Source of the DNA: Dermanyssus gallinae
Lineage: Eukaryota > Arthropoda > Arachnida > Mesostigmata > Dermanyssidae
Assembly (NCBI GenBank): GCA_003439945.1
Contig: QVRM01003985.1
Span: 1-64,000 of the forward strand
Direction: 5' to 3'
DNA: 64,000 bases
Below are positions 33,470 through 45,703 of the stretch, piece by piece (within the stretch, counting starts at the first letter, position 1; every line of letters begins with the position of its first letter). The notes beneath the pieces were generated by a model. That model ran no database searches. It was not told the origin of the DNA and worked only from the letters and a program-made list of their open reading frames with translations. The position numbers and the translations under genes were made by a program.

Positions 33470-36400
33470 TTTTTTTTTTCGTCTCCCTCAATAGTCAATT
33501 TGTTCCCTGAGTTTTGCAATTGCTCTGGTTTTAGCCTGTTTCAGTACTTTTTTTTTGTTCTGGGAGGTTTTGGAAATGCATCCTGTAAGGGTGCGTCGAG
33601 ACCATGAGGGCCTGGCTGCTCTCCACCCCCTCCCTCGGTTCCTCGTTTCGACCACTCTCCCAAGAGACCCGCTCAAACCTCTCCCGCCTGGCCGTTTCCT
33701 TGGCTGTTTTGAGTGTCAAAACGGCGTCGAACAAGATGCCTCCGCCAAAGTCATCATATGGGCGACCACCTCCTTGATGAGTCGGCCTCTCACAGCGGTT
33801 GCTGCTGCGTCCCGTGCTTCCCTGAGAGCATCACACCGCAGAACAGTATGCTCTACGTTGTCGGTTTCTCCAGAGTCGCACAGTACGCAAGTATCGCTGA
33901 TGGCCTTCTTGATCCTTGACATGTAGCTCTGGAACTGGCCGTGTCCGGTCAGAACCTGAGTCGTCCAGTAGGTCCCCGTGTCGGCGGTCATACCATACCC
34001 TTAGGTCCGGTTTCAGACTCTTGGTCCAGCTCCCTGTAAACACACCGGGTCTTACCTGCGCCCATTCCTCATGCCAGGCCGATATGGTGGCACTCCTGGC
34101 CCTGGTGAGATCCAGACCTTCGTCTAGATACATTTTACTTCGTTCAGCCTTTAGGAGGTCCCATGGCAGCATTTTGGCTAGGACCAGGAGAGCTTCGGTC
34201 GAGACTGTTCGATACGCCCGGCTTACCCTGATTGCCAGCGTTCGTTGGGTCGACCTTAGTGCCCCCCTATTTTTCGCCGTCCGCATTGCCATGTCCCCCC
34301 AGACTGGAGCTGCGTATAGCGCCGTTGATTCGGCTACCAAGGCCAGGAGCCTTCTTTTCACCTCAGCCACCCCACCGACCCTAGGCATGATCCGTGCCAG
34401 GTTTAGGGAGACCCTTTAGACCTTTTCGGCCACGTACTTAACGTGTGCCGATCCGGTCAGTCCAGTGTCTAGCATGACCCTAAGGTACGTTACCTTCTTT
34501 CTGATTTCTATTGGGTGGTCCGCCATCACGAGGTTATTGCCGGTCGTCCTCTTTCTGCTTGTTAGGTATATCGCCTCCGTCTTGTCGGGCGCCAGTTTTA
34601 AGTGATGGGACTCCATCCACTCGGACACCATTGACAAGGCCTCATTGGCGGCGCTCTCCAGGGCTCTTTCGCTCCTGGCCGTTATCATGAGTGGAAAGTC
34701 ATCGGCGTACGCCAACGTCTCCACCCCATACGGGAGACCTCGGATCTCGAGCACCCCGTCGTAAGCTATGTTCCAGAGCACGGGTCCTAGAATCGAGCCC
34801 TGTGGGACTCCGGCAGTAACCTCGTACTCCTGCCCCCCCTGCAACCAAGCCTCTGTCAGCCAGGTAGGATCAAATCATTCGACGGAGGTAGAGGGAAAAG
34901 CCCTTCCTCCTTATCGCCTCCATAATTACTTACCAATTCATTGTGTTGACGGCATTTTTGACATCCAGGAGAATCAGGAGCACGAATCCCCTTGTTTTAG
35001 GGGTCTTCATAGTCTCCTCACCCGCCCGTTTCAGAATCTTCTTTAGAGCCCCCAATGCGGATCTGCCTTTCAGGAAACCGTACTGGGCATCTGATAGGGC
35101 GTTCTTTTCCTAAATCTCGTCGTTTAGTCTCTTGACTATAACGTTCTCCAGGATATTACCCATGGCGTCGATGAGGCATATGGGCCGGTAAGCCGAAGGC
35201 CCCGTCTTCGCCCCGGGTTTGGGGATCAGAACCAGGCTTGTACCTTTCTGCAGCCTCGGGAATCTCCCCTCTCTCAGAAGCTTGTTGGCAATGTCTTGGA
35301 TGATTTTAGCCCACCCTTTGACCAGTAGCCTCGCTACCCCTGGGCGCTTCACCGGTTGGCAACCGATTCCGGGCTTGTTCGACCTCCTTCAGCGTTACCT
35401 CCGGAATGTCTTCCGGGGTGACCGAGAACTCCTCGTTTTCTCTCCGCGGCTGTGCCGGAAAAAAGGTTACAGTCTCCCGCACCACATCCGGGGGGAGTTT
35501 CGGGGGAGGTCTCCGGAGTTTGGCCATAACTACTCGGTACGGCAGGCCCCTTACGTCGCTCTCCACCGCGTCTACTAGCTCTTTCTTCGCTCGGGCTTTA
35601 CTTTTGGCGATAAATTCTCGGAGTCTCGATCGAGCAGCCTTGTACTTTGTCAATTGGGATTCAGCTCTTGCGGTTTCTCCCTCCCCGTAAGATCCCACCC
35701 GTCGGTTTCTTCGCGCTAACCAGCTGCGTGTTCTCGTGAAAACCCTGTTTAGCCTAATGCAAGTCCTGCGGGCAGCTGCGATCCATTTGTTCCACCAGTA
35801 GTTGGGAGGGTGGCGGCTCCCGTGGTGTTGTGAGGGAGCAGCTTTCTTGCACGCTGTAGAGAGTATGCTGATTATTTGATATTCATCCCCCACCGTGTCT
35901 CCCAGTCGTTTGCAATCCTCGTCTATTTCAGCCACTAGAATCTTGGCGTCGAGTTTCCGCATCTGCCATCTCTTACTAGGGGGCGGGGCGAGGGCCACCT
36001 CGGGGGTACTGATGGTGAAACAGATGTATCATCTACTCATGGTCGCCTCCGTCTCCCTCACCTGGCTCCCTCTGGTAAAGGTGGGGACCCTTCCGACAAT
36101 AAGAACCATTAGACTCTTTTCAGCCATCCACTCCTGTAGAGTTTGAGCCTGTCTAGTTGTGGTCCGGCTACCCCATGCTATGCTGGCTGCGTTAAAATCC
36201 CCGGTAATCACTACCCTCTTACCTGCATGTGCCCCCGCGCTCTGGGCAAGTTCCTCGAAAAATTCATCGAATACCCCTCCTTCCTGTTGGGAGAGTAGTA
36301 GCAGCTATAGAAGACCCCTACCCGGTCAATCTCCAGTCAGGAGAACCCCCTCCACGACCCCCGCCCCTAATCGCGAGGTTTCTCTCGGAGCCCGTCCACC

Positions 36401-36682
36401 AGATTGCGGTATCCGCCTCTGATCGCTATGTTTGGCTCGAAGAGCAGGCAGCGGCCTATAAACTCTCTGCGTAGTATCTCATCGAGAATGTCATGCGCCG
36501 CCCTGCAGCGGTTAAGGTTAACCTGAAGTATCTTTAACATTGGTCGGATGAAGGGCCCCTACCTACTAAGTTCCAATCACCCATTCCGTCCCCTGCTGGG
36601 ATGACGATTGGCTTCTTATTCTTAGCCCCCTTGTCTTTATTCCCCTTTATATTGCGCTTCTTGGTTATTTGGGCTTCTACTT
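33470..36682 (-). pseudogene. R1-clade LINE ORF2, 5'-truncated copy (copy A)
   Basis: The 3' end has an A-rich tail (T run at about 33,471-33,480). On the minus strand from 36,580 down: endonuclease with GDFNAASIAWGS (about 36,200), linker (35,998-35,306), PSAYRPICLIDAMG (about 35,190), motif A LLILLDVKNA (about 34,960), AGVPQGSILGPVLWNIAYDG and YADDFPLM (34,844-34,700), then C-terminal ALYAAPVWG, TQVLTGHGQF and knuckle C-x2-C-x8-H-x4-C (34,388-33,800). In-frame stops at 35,110 and 34,416 are shared with copy B, so the element was dead before duplication. A 5-bp deletion near 33,970 is private to copy A. No RNase H. Confidence 0.9.
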
Positions 36683-37369
36683 GCGGTCCATTCTTCCTCG
36701 GATCAATAAACGATTTAAAAGGATAATCTCAGCGTAACAAAGCTTGCTAAAAATGCTTAGTAAAATGTTAGCGGCTGCTTCCACTCGCTAAATTGTCATA
36801 GTAATTCCAACGAGCTTACAAACTAGGATTTATAAGATCTTTGCACTGTCTATTACGTACAAGAGTTTTTTTTTAATTGTTTTTTATGTCTCTCATCAGT
36901 CACATGAAAAATTTAAAGATATCAATGGATACGTCGTACAGAAAGCTCTGGCTGCGGAAATCTCTAATAAGTAAAAGGCCGTCTTTTCACAAAACTGACA
37001 GAACCGTTGCATTTTTTATTTACTTTAGATCAGGTTTTAGATTAAGATTAATACTGTTTCGTGCTTCTGATTCTGGTTGATGCAAATGATTATGACAAGG
37101 AAAGGGGGAGTATCAGAAAGGAGCTAGCTTTTAGCTTCGGTTACCGAATCATCGCGGTGCCCGTTTGGGCGGATATGGCACTGCGTACGGGGCAAGGTAG
37201 AAGATCACCAAAGTCTAGATCTCGCCAGGAGAGCCAGTATCGTGGCTTGGCAAGAGGAATAGGTAGAGGTTTGACCTGAAATGACCAGGAGAAGCTGGAT
37301 CAAAGGTTTGATATTGGACCTCATGACGTGGTGCGTAGTGAGGGGGTTAGTGACATGATGACCTCGACT

Positions 37370-39418
37370 GACACGTGGAGAAAGGTTCACGCGGCACCCT
37401 TAACGGAGTGGTCAAGACGAGAAGCCGATAGAGGTGGGAGTAAAAAAGAAAATGAGGTGAGGCTCCCAAGGTATTGACGCGCCCCCTTAGAATGGTGTAT
37501 ATCTTGGCATAAGCCTTCTATCTGAGTGTGGGGAGGAAGTCGGGTTTAGTGGATTTGTGCGCTCCACGCTAGTCCCGTAGAGCGCTAGTGGCGCGTCTGC
37601 ACCATGCAATCCCGAAACTTTCCAGGATGTCTGACGCCGAAATGCTATTCGTTAGACTGTTATCGTATATCGAGATCGCTACAGGGTGCACAACAAGATC
37701 ATAATATGAGATAGTAATGAATGTTGAAGTTGTACGATAAGGGAACTTAGCACTTGTAAACTGGACAATTTCAATTTGTGTTTTTTGGAAACAAGCGCTG
37801 GTGTGTAATATTAGTGAGTCAGGATGTGTAGCAGAACTGCTACAAAACTTGTTCTGGCAAAGACATTTCATTTATTGCCAGGTGATGCCAGGCCAAAGCC
37901 CACCAATAAAAACAAGTTTTTTTGCATATCTTATCTATCATACTAAGAAAGCTTTCCACTTGCTTAAAAAACGTGCTGCTACGTCTACATCGTAAGGAGA
38001 GTAAGATAACTTCGACGAAAGGAAGTGCAATGAAGCAAAACCTTCTGCCTTTAAGGGAAAGAAAACGATTTCCTTGATTCAGACATAGTTCAAGAAGAAA
38101 GCAAATCAAATGTAGGAAAATCACGAAAGCGAGCGAAATATATACCAAACAATTTTCCATAACATGATTTGTGCTGTTCAAAAAAGTGTTTAACTATGTT
38201 ACTGAGAATGAAAAGAAGTACATATTGGGCACGTGTTGGACAATAACGTTCTTCGTAGACTAGAATTCCCAGAGTTTGTGAATTTACTAAGCAAAGTTGA
38301 AGATAATGCAGGCTTGGAACTGCACGAAAACAAACGAGAAAGACTTTAACACCCGCGGTTACCTGATTTATTCGCGAAAGAGTAGTGTGTAAAAATACTT
38401 CTTAATTGCACGGCAAGTTTCAAATGAACAATGGCGACTGAATAGACCAGAAAAAGTAAAAATAAAAGCTACTGAGAAAAACTGCTGGGATCAGGCGGCA
38501 TTGGACATTGAGACTGAAAATGAAATACTACATAAAATTAAATTAGTGCATCATCACATCTCTTTACGTCTGTCTGTATTATCAGGTCTATTACATCATA
38601 AACAAAAACTAGGATATGAATATTTTCTATTACTTAATCTGAAAGCCGGGGTGAAGGCCAAGTCAATGGGCTGTCAACGAGCATTTCAGTGCATTTTATT
38701 CTAACTCGCTAGTACGGCATTTGGCAGCTCTCAGAGGAGATGCCTTCTAATTTTGCTGGTGACCTTCCCCGCCAAGGGCGCAGTGCTTATCTCATATGCT
38801 AACCAAGACTGCTGGAATTTTAGGATACATGGAAAAACACTAGCGTTAATGCATAAAACCTCGTTACCCAACAGAGCTTTTTCGTGCATCCTAGTTTCTA
38901 GACCTCAGAATGTTTACATTATGCCTTCTTAGCCTCTTTTTATAAAACAATGTTCCATTTAACCATCACATCGGATGTATATAATTTTTTTTATGGAGGA
39001 AGGTTGAATACTGTTAAGCACTATTGCTGTGGGTAGGAAAGGCAAAGGGTCCCATTTCCAATCTCGAGAAATGTGGGACTCGACCTCAGCGGATGAATGT
39101 TAGCCCGCTGAGGCCCATAGCCACTAAACGCAATTCTCCCCTTAAGCTTCACTCTCTGATGGTCTAGAACTCATAAATTTGTACTATAGCACGTCCTCCA
39201 ACGACGTGCTTTGTGCTAACACCTGCAAACTCGTTTCATCAAAAGCCGCGTGTTCAATTAGTACAACAGGCGGAAATCTTGCTTTTTAAGCCTTTCCAAA
39301 GCTCCGATCTCCTTCAGTGCGTCCGTAGCCAAACCTACTATTATCTTTCCCCAGAAGCCATCCCGCATATGTAGTCTACGAACTCCTTAATAGTTCCTCT
39401 AGAGGGATCTGGGATGTT
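37370..39418. other. Unassigned non-coding part of copy B
   Basis: Duplicate of 31,420-33,465, differing by isolated substitutions. No gene recognised. Confidence 0.5.
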
Positions 39419-40455
39419 TGTTTTTTTTTCGTCTCCCTCAATAGTCAATTTGTTCCCTGAGTTTTGCAATTGCTCTGGTTTTAGCCTGTTTCAGTACTTT
39501 TTTTTTGTTCTGGGAGGTTTTGGAAATGCATCCTGTAAGGGTGCGTCGAGACCATGAGGGCCTGGCTGCTCTCCACCCCCTCCCTCGGTTCCTCGTTTCG
39601 ACCACTCTCCCAAGAGACCCGCTCAAACCTCTCCCGCCTGGCCGTTTCCTTGGCTGTTTTGAGTGTCAAAACGGCGTCGAACAAGATGCCTCCGCCAAAG
39701 TCATCATATGGGCGACCACCTCCTTGATGAGTCGGCCTCTCACAGCGGTTGCTGCTGCGTCCCGTGCTTCCCTGAGAGCATCACACCGCAGAACAGTATG
39801 CTCTACGTTGTCGGTTTCTCCAGAGTCGCACAGTACGCAAGTATCGCTGATGGCCTTCTTGATCCTTGACATGTAGCTCTGGAACTGGCCGTGTCCGGTC
39901 AGAATCTGAGTCGTCCAGTAGGAAAGCTCCCCGTGTCGGCGGTCATACCATACCCTTAGGTCCGGTTTCAGACTCTTGGTCCAGCTCCCTGTAAACACAC
40001 CGGGTCTTACCTGCGCCCATTCCTCATGCCAGGCCGATATGGTGGCACTCCTGGCCCTGGTGAGATCCAGACCTTCGTCTAGATACATTTTACTTCGTTC
40101 AGCCTTTAGGAGGTCCCATGGCAGCATTTTGGCTAGGACCAGGAGAGCTTCGGTCGAGACTGTTCGATACGCCCGGCTTACCCTGATTGCCAGCGTTCGT
40201 TGGGTCGATCTTAGTGCCCCCCTATTTTTCGCCGTCCGCATTGCCATGTCCCCCCAGACTGGGGCTGCGTATAGCGCCGTTGATTCGGCTACCAAGGCCA
40301 GGAGCCTTCTTTTCACCTCAGCCACCCCACCGACCCTAGGCATGATCCGTGCCAGGTTTAGGGAGACCCTTTAGACCTTTTCGGCCACGTACTTAACGTG
40401 TGCCGATCCGGTCAGTCCAGTGTCTAGCATGACCCTAAGGTACGTTACCTTCTTT

Positions 40456-42115
40456 TAACATAACATCACTTTTATTTCACATAAAAGGGTTGGTATCAAT
40501 ATACATACTTCTGTAAGACAATCGTAATTAATCACCAAATAGGCGAGCACTATTTGGATTATCATGGGCCCATTTGGCCATACGCCAAGCAAACAGTCCG
40601 TTCACGAATTCTCCGCGGGCCACGGCTTTTGAGGTGATTGATCGTTGACTCCTTAGGTTATTGGAGCGTACATCAAAAAAGTGTCCTAACAAGTCACATT
40701 TTCGTAATTGACGTAGAACAGATAAGTTGCACTGCATGAAAAGTGTGTCGATACTTGGAACAACGTCATCTAACACGTTGTGGGGGCACCTGATTCGCAG
40801 GCGTCTTAGAAACATGTTTTGGACGCCATTCACCAACTTCCTATATTTGGACAGATAAGGCTCCCAGACAGGGGAGCAATATGTGAGTTTAGGAAGAACA
40901 AGAGATTTGTAAAGGCGAATGTACACATGTGGAGTCGTTAAAATAAAACAGCGAAAGATAGTATTTATTGTGCGCAGAGATGTCTCCACAACCTTGGTAA
41001 TGTGAGGGCTAAAGTTAAGATCAGGCGTAATATATATGCCTAAGTCCCGGGTATAAGAGAGGGTCGGTAAAATGCAGTTGTCAATTTTGTAGTCAAAGTC
41101 AAGTGCACCATTTTTCAGTACAATGCATTTGGAGGGTGAGAGAATCATGTTGTTTTCAGAACACCATCGTGCAATGCCGTCGACGGCAGTCTGCAGAACA
41201 GCGTGGGAGTCACTAGAGCAAATAGGATAATAAAGTTTTAAGTCATCAGCATATTCAAGATATTTGACCGCCGGTGGCAGGTACTTATTTATGTCCAATA
41301 CAAAAATTGTGTATAGAAGGGGGGATAAACATCCCCCTTGAGGTACACCAGATACTGCAGGATATGGTCGACTAAGTTTGTCACCAACCTTAACTCGAAA
41401 ATGACGGTCGCTTAAAAATGCCTTCACCCATTGCACTGTACATGCATGGATACCTAGATCTTCCAATTTGCAAAGCAGAAGAGAGTGATCTACTCTGTCA
41501 AATGCGCTCTTTTGGTCAAAATAAACACAGTGAAACGGTTTTCGATCATTTATAAACATAGCCCAGTCCTGGGTCATTTCTAAAAGCTGTGTACATGTAG
41601 AACGGTGGGTAGTAAAGCCGTGTTGGGCAGGGTCAAGTAAGCGGTTTAAGATTAAAAACTGATTTAAGTGGTTAACTAAAATTTTCTCAAAAATGCAGCA
41701 TGGTATTGAGCATTGCGAAACTGGTCGGTAGTTTTCAGCATTCATTTTCGAGCCTTTCTTGTGGATAGGGGTGACAAGACTGAGTCTAAAAAGGTCGGGC
41801 ACAGCGCCGTCACTATAAGATCTTTCAAATATGAGTTTAAGTGGTTCCGCCAAAAACAACGCAAATCGTTTGTAAAAAATTGGAGGAATGTTTTCAGGTG
41901 TAAGGCTAGTCTTCAATTTAAGCCCAGAAAGAAGTGAATAGATTGCAAACTCAGAGAAGGTAACCAAGGGATCGCGATGAGAAATGTTGCGTGGGTTGCT
42001 TGCCGTTGAAAAACCTGGACCGGATGCACAGAACAGGGTAGAAAAATGTTCAGCGAGAGTCTCAGCTTTATGTGAATCAGTATAAGCCACCGTAGGGCCA
42101 AGAATGATGGGGGGG
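40456..42115 (-). mobile_element. CR1-like LINE insertion, 5'-truncated, with 7-bp target duplication
   Basis: Flanked by 'cttcttt' on both sides (40,449-40,455; 42,116-42,122); the empty site is seen in copy A near 34,494. In element orientation the 3' end carries AATAAA and finishes 'gatgttatgtta'. The 5' end is cut inside ORF2. Confidence 0.93.
40528..42090 (-). CDS. CR1-like LINE reverse transcriptase, partial but uninterrupted
   Basis: The open frame spans the retained part of ORF2 without a stop; 520 codons can be counted from the first ATG. The true start and the endonuclease were lost by 5' truncation. RT motifs in order: LVTPIHKKGS, ENYRPVSQCS, AQHGFTTHRST, CVYFDQKSAFDRVDH (motif A), SGVPQGGCLSPLLYTI, KYLEYADDLKLYY (motif C), SKCIVL, YTRDLGIYI, then the thumb region YRLYKSLVLPKLTYCSPVW and a C-terminal domain ending ARLFGD. 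This is typical of CR1/Rex/Jockey-group LINEs; exact clade not settled. The undamaged frame fits its being the youngest insertion here. It is probably not expressed because no promoter or endonuclease remains. Confidence 0.9.
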   Translation of the reverse strand: MAYTDSHKAETLAEHFSTLFCASGPGFSTASNPRNISHRDPLVTFSEFAIYSLLSGLKLKTSLTPENIPPIFYKRFALFLAEPLKLIFERSYSDGAVPDLFRLSLVTPIHKKGSKMNAENYRPVSQCSIPCCIFEKILVNHLNQFLILNRLLDPAQHGFTTHRSTCTQLLEMTQDWAMFINDRKPFHCVYFDQKSAFDRVDHSLLLCKLEDLGIHACTVQWVKAFLSDRHFRVKVGDKLSRPYPAVSGVPQGGCLSPLLYTIFVLDINKYLPPAVKYLEYADDLKLYYPICSSDSHAVLQTAVDGIARWCSENNMILSPSKCIVLKNGALDFDYKIDNCILPTLSYTRDLGIYITPDLNFSPHITKVVETSLRTINTIFRCFILTTPHVYIRLYKSLVLPKLTYCSPVWEPYLSKYRKLVNGVQNMFLRRLRIRCPHNVLDDVVPSIDTLFMQCNLSVLRQLRKCDLLGHFFDVRSNNLRSQRSITSKAVARGEFVNGLFAWRMAKWAHDNPNSARLFGD

Positions 42116-44299
42116 CTTCTTTCTGATTTCTATTGGGTGGTCCGCCATCACGAGATTAATGCCGGTCGTCCTCTTTCTGCTTGTTAGGTATATCGCCTCC
42201 GTCTTGTCGGGCGCCAGTTTTAAGTGATGGGGCTCCATCCACTCGGACACCATTGACAAGGCCTCATTGGCGGCGCTCTCCAGGGCTCTTTCGCTCCTGG
42301 CCGTTATCATGAGTGGAAAGTCATCGGCGTACGCCAACGTCTCCACCCCATACGGGAGACCTCGGATCTCGAGCACCCCGTCGTAAGCTTTGTTCCAGAG
42401 CACGGGTCCTAGAATCGAGCCCTGTGGGACTCCGGCAGTAACCTCGTACTCCTGCCCCCCCTGCAACCAAGCCTCTGTCAGCCAGGTAGGATCAAATCAT
42501 TCGACGGAGGTAGAGGGAAAAGCCCTTTCTCCTTATCGCCTCCATAATTACTTACCAATTCATTGTGTTGACGGCATTTTTGACATCCAGGAGGATCAGG
42601 AGCACGAATCCCCTTGTTTTAGGGGTCTTCATAGTCTCCTCACCCGCCCGTTTCAGAATCTTCTTTAGAGCCCCCAATGCGGATCTGCCTTTCAGGAAAC
42701 CGTACTGGGCATCTGATAGGGCGTTCTTTTCCTAAATCTCGTCGTTTAGTCTCTTGACTATAACGTTCTCCAGGATATTACCCATGGCGTCGATGAGGCA
42801 TATGGGCCGGTAAGCCGAAGGCCCCGTCTTCGCCCCGGGTTTGGGGATCAGAACCAGGCTTGTACCTTTCTGCAGCCTCGGGAATCTCCCCTCTCTCAGA
42901 AGCTTCTTGGCAATGTCTTGGATGATTTTAGCCCACCCTTTGACCAGTAGCCTCGCTACCCCTGGGCGCTTCACCGGTTGGCAACCGATTCCGGGCTTGT
43001 TCGACCTCCTTCAGCGTTACCTCCGGAATGTCTTCCGGGGTGACCGAGAACTCCTCGTTTTCTCTCCGCGGCTGTGCCGGAAAAAAGGTTACAGTCTCCC
43101 GCAGCACATCCGGGGGGAGTTTCGGGGGAGGTCTCCGGAGTTTGGCCATAACTACTCGGTACGGCAGGCCCCTTACGTCGCTCTCCACCGCGTCTACTAG
43201 CTCTTTCTTCGCTCGGGCTTTACTTTTGGCGATAAATTCTCGGAGTCTCGATCGAGCAGCCTTGTACTTTGTCAATTGGGATTCAGCTCTTGCGGTCTCT
43301 CCCTCCCCGTAAGATCCCACCCGTCGGTTTCTTCGCGCTAACCAGCTGCGTGTTCTCGTGAAAACCCTGTTTAGCCTAATGCAAGTCCTGCGGGCAGCTG
43401 CGATCCATTTGTTCCACCAGTAGTTGGGAGGGTGGCGGCTCCCGTGGTGTTGTGAGGGAGCAGCTTTCTTGCACGCTGTAGAGAGTATGCTGATTATTTG
43501 ATATTCATCCCCCACCGTGTCTCCCAGTCGTTTGCAATCCTCGTCTATTTCAGCCACTAGAATCTTGGCGTCGAGTTTCCGCATCTGCCATCTCTTACTA
43601 GGGGGCGGGGCGAGGTCCACCTCGGGGGTACTGATGGTGAAACAGATGTATCATCTACTCATGGTCGCCTCCGTCTCCCTCACCTGGCTCCCTCTGGTAA
43701 AGGTGGGGACCCTTCCGTCAATAAGAACCATTAGACTCTTTTCAGCCATCCACTCCTGTAGAGTTTGAGCCTGTCTAGTTGTGGTCCGGCTACCCCATGC
43801 TATGCTGGCTGCGTTAAAATCCCCGGTGATCACTACCCTCTTACCTGCATGTGCCCCCGCGCTCTGGGCAAGTTCCTCGAAAAATTCATCGAATACCCCT
43901 CCTTCCTGTTGGGAGAGTAGTAGCAGCTATAGAAGACCCCTACCCGGTCAATCTCCAGTCAGGAGAACCCCCTCCTCGACCCCCGCCCCTAATCGCGAGG
44001 TTTCTCTCGGAGCCCGTCCACCAGATTGCGGTATCCGCCTCTGATCGCTATGTTTGGCTCGAAGAGCAGGCAGCGGCCTATAAACTCTCTGCGTAGTATC
44101 TCATCGAGAATGTCATGCGCCGCCCTGCAGCGGTTAAGGTTAACCTGAAGTATCTTTAACATTGGTCGGATGAAGGGCCCCTACCTACTAAGTTCCAATC
44201 ACCCATTCCGTCCCCTGCTGGGATAACGATTGGCTTCTTATTCTTAGCCCCCTTATCTTTATTCCCCTTTATATTGCGCTTCTTGGTTATTTGGGCTTC

Positions 44300-45177
44300 T
44301 ACTTAGGCCCCCTTGCCATCTACCTGTTCTTTGGCGACGCCCCTTCGGGCTTCCCGCCGCTGCTCGACTTGCTCCCTATAGGCCGGGCAAGACATCCTAT
44401 CCGCTCGGTGCCCCTCTATTTCGCAGACCAGACACTTTGGTGTCGTTGCTTTGCAATTGGCTACCAGGTGGTGCGTACCAAACTTCAGCTTGTCTGAGCC
44501 TTGGCTCGGTAGCTGTGATTTTGGCGCCGGCCGGAAGCTGCAAGGCCTTCTGCAGTTCCCTTTCGACCTTCTCCCCGTCCAAGAATGGGCCAGTCCCCCA
44601 CAGGGCGATGGTCTGCCCCTGGTTAAGCTCTCGGCAGTCGGCCTGCATCTTTGCAGATTCCCGAATGGCCGCCGCCATTTTCTCTCCCGCGGTGTTTAAT
44701 CACCCTCTCAGGCCAGTGTCCCTTGACGGCTCTCACCAGCTCTTCCGGAGTGCTAGCCCTTCCCATACTATTTTCTATCTCCATGGCCTCTGTTTCCAAT
44801 TCCAGCTCCTTGGCCCTCTCTTTATCTAGCTCCCCGTGACAGCGTGCGCATAGGAGTTCGAGGCCTTTTACCCGCTCGCTTATCTCCTCTCGTTGAATGT
44901 CTTTCCTATTCTCCAGTACCCCGTCCTCTCTTAGACCCTCGAGCTCCTCCCTCAGTCTGCACTCGTTTGTTCGTAGAGTTTCGACTTCCTTTCTAAGCTG
45001 CCCTATCTCTTCCTCATTAGTTGACCTAACTTCTCGGTAGGCCTTCCCTCTGTCTTCCAGGACTTTTTCTAGACGTTCCAGGGTCCTGAGGAGCTGTTGA
45101 GACAGCTCCTTAAGCTTGATCTTCGTGTTGCTGGTCTTACACAGATTAAACGTTTGCCCAATGTGTTGCCGCATCAC
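44300..45177 (-). pseudogene. R1-clade LINE ORF1 (coiled coil + CCHC)
   Basis: A gag-like protein. The start MMRQHIGQ at 45,177 is followed by about 120 residues of heptad-like Leu/Glu/Lys sequence predicted to form a coiled coil (LEELS..LRTLERLEKVLEDRG, LRKEVETLRTNE). A frame change occurs near 44,640. A conserved domain (LWGTGPFLDGEKVERELQKAL) and a zinc-knuckle block (about 44,480-44,390, HHLVANC...CLVC) follow, then SCPAYREQVEQRREARRGVAK. It ends shortly before the endonuclease of ORF2. Only copy B of the duplication is connected to this part. Confidence 0.8.
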
Positions 45178-45344
45178 TTAAAGGACCTCTTGGAGCTGCT
45201 TTTCTCTTACAGCCTCCCCGTCCCTGGCACACTTGGCGGCTTCTCCCCTTTTTGGAGATTCAATAGCCACCCTCTTCCTATTCCCGTCGACGCCCCGCGT
45301 CTTCATTTTGTCCTCCCCGTCCATCCTCTTACTGTTTAATCTAA

Positions 45345-45501
45345 ATAATTAGTATATCTCTATATAATATATCATACATATAACATACCGTAATATATCA
45401 TATATACAATATTCTTACTATATAATATACTATACTATAGCATACCATACAATATATATTAATGTATCTTAATACGCACACATACATTCACACATATATG
45501 T

Positions 45502-45556
<55 letters not shown>
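45345..45556. repeat. AT-rich low-complexity block ending in (AT)n
   Basis: Imperfect 'tataatatac/atatat' sequence, ending in about 50 bp of pure AT (45,507-45,555), inside the LINE 5' region. Confidence 0.9.
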
Positions 45557-45703
45557 TTGACCCCGAATTAAAAAACTGGTTAGCGTGAGCGGGGTTTTAT
45601 TTGAATTAAAATGTTCGTCAAAAGTTTCCTTACCGACTTATATATTGATTTATTGTTTGCCTGGCATGTATACATTAATACACATGTCACCCTTTTATAT
45701 ATA

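Larger units (their letters stand above)
30687..36682. repeat. Tandem duplication, copy A (~6.0 kb)
   Basis: Near-identical to 36,683-44,304 apart from the CR1-like insertion and small changes. It begins 'gcggtccattcttcctcgg' and ends inside LINE ORF1 at '...ttctactt'. The first ~2.8 kb (30,690-33,470) has no recognised gene; the rest is R1-clade LINE. Differences from copy B include a 43-bp duplication (31,323-31,408) and a 5-bp deletion near 33,970. Confidence 0.95.
39420..44215 (-). pseudogene. R1-clade LINE ORF2 (copy B), interrupted by a CR1-like LINE
   Basis: Same domain order as copy A: endonuclease (44,215-43,650; GDFNAASIAWGS), linker (43,620-42,930), RT (42,975-42,120; YADDFPLM), interruption at 42,115-40,456, then the C-terminal domain and CCHC knuckle (40,440-39,666) and an A-rich 3' end at about 39,421-39,430. 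The C-terminal block is open for 225 codons (40,343-39,666), unlike copy A, because the 5-bp deletion is absent. Shared stops still inactivate it. Confidence 0.9.
36683..44304. repeat. Tandem duplication, copy B (~5.96 kb plus 1.66-kb insertion)
   Basis: Same content and order as 30,687-36,682. Its left junction is inside LINE ORF1: at 36,682/36,683 '...gggcttctactt' meets 'gcggtccattc'. At the right it runs on without break into the rest of LINE ORF1 ('...cttctacttaggccccc'). The junction shares 'tt' with both parents. Confidence 0.95.

Noticed and set aside
39505..39876. 123-codon + strand ORF, perfectly conserved with 33,555-33,926
   Set aside because: Antisense to the LINE C-terminal domain; conserved only because the region is duplicated.
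30687..44304. Long terminal repeats of an LTR retrotransposon
   Set aside because: The repeated units are head-to-tail 6-kb blocks with a LINE inside; no gag-pol, primer-binding site or TG..CA ends.
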